From positions 3,038,001-3,102,000 of the forward strand of contig NZ_CP166730.1 in NCBI RefSeq assembly GCF_041320665.1: 64,000 bases of DNA, written 5' to 3'. This document shows, piece by piece, positions 63,819 through 64,000 of the stretch (its first letter is position 1; the number at the start of each line of letters is the position of its first letter). Position numbers and translations under genes: made by a program. The notes below the pieces were generated by a model. The model saw nothing but the letters and a program-made list of their open reading frames with translations, was not told the origin of the DNA and made no database searches. The DNA is from Comamonas sp. GB3 AK4-5. GTDB taxonomy: Bacteria > Pseudomonadota > Gammaproteobacteria > Burkholderiales > Burkholderiaceae_C.

Positions 63819-64000
63819 ATGCAACGACGCATCTTTTGCGCCACCACGGCCCTGATCGCCAGCATCGGCTTTGCCGGCGCTGCCGCCGCCCAGACCAAGT
63901 GGGACTTCGCCACGGCCTACCCGGCGTTCAACTTCCACTCCAAGAACAACGAACTGTTCGTCAAGGACGTGGATGCCGCCACCGGTGGCAAGCTCAAGAT
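63819..64000 (+). CDS. TRAP transporter DctP-type receptor, partial
   Basis: 60 residues before the window ends. MQRRIFCATTALIASIGFAG ending AAAAQ is a signal peptide. The mature start TKWDFATAYPAFNFHSKNNE and FVKDVDAATGGKLK matches DctP-type periplasmic receptors of TRAP transporters, which bind organic acids. TAAGGAGA lies 10 nt before the ATG. The QM membrane genes would be expected downstream, outside the window. Confidence 0.8.
   Translation, partial: MQRRIFCATTALIASIGFAGAAAAQTKWDFATAYPAFNFHSKNNELFVKDVDAATGGKLK

Overview
The window looks like a chromosome segment of a Comamonas-like member of the Comamonadaceae (Betaproteobacteria). The evidence is high GC, two Bug/TctC-type solute-binding receptors, EarP next to an EF-P that carries Arg32, and IS5-family elements with TTA target duplications. 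Genus-level assignment is inference.

Layout. 1-2482: a partial gene, a gene broken by an in-frame stop, a 265-bp MITE, a GFA-family gene and a 0.6-kb non-coding repeat. 2483-6632: MAPEG and DUF2199 proteins, a PL5-like alginate lyase, a MocR regulator and a small membrane protein. 6633-10318: an accessory patch with IS256, IS3 and integrase remnants, an H-NS-like protein, an AT-rich orphan fimbrial protein and two tRNA-His copies. 10386-17720: ppiD, tRNA-Val, HU, pgsA and uvrC; three stacked IS5-type units sit between uvrC and pgsA. 17884-31833: LysR / CaiB-type CoA-transferase / HMG-CoA-lyase-like / Bug cluster, earP-efp, a second Bug receptor, ettA, rhlE and a degenerate M14 lipoprotein. 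31912-44690: tRNA-Arg(TCT) followed by an integrated element and a second, decayed element. 44738-64000: trmO, modAB, an Ntn hydrolase, a sigma-54 two-component system with its probable target operon, a second copy of IS-B, a GNAT gene, and a 5-oxoproline operon (two transporter subunits, pcp, pxpA, pxpBC fusion, mini-ORF, biotin carboxylase) divergent from a GntR regulator, then the start of a TRAP receptor gene.

The most interesting feature is the 11.8-kb element at 31966-43789. It has the parts list and size of a P4-like phage satellite: tRNA-targeting integrase with 16-bp att repeats, AlpA, an Ogr/Delta-type zinc finger, a large Toprim/helicase primase, a Rha-type protein, a palindromic iteron array that could be its origin, a sequence resembling the P2/P4 cos site, and a Psu-like gene. 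It also carries two near-identical promoter boxes with identical spacing to a second motif, upstream of the alpA-ogr and psu operons, and a leader with complementary segments arranged like the P4 CI-RNA immunity region. Between the putative origin and cos lie two reverse-strand genes of foreign composition, an LA2681-like HEPN protein (Rx4H motif) and an HNH endonuclease. They are the candidate anti-phage cargo.

The remaining genes are mostly ordinary housekeeping and catabolic genes. Operon structure is often supported by ATGA start/stop overlaps.
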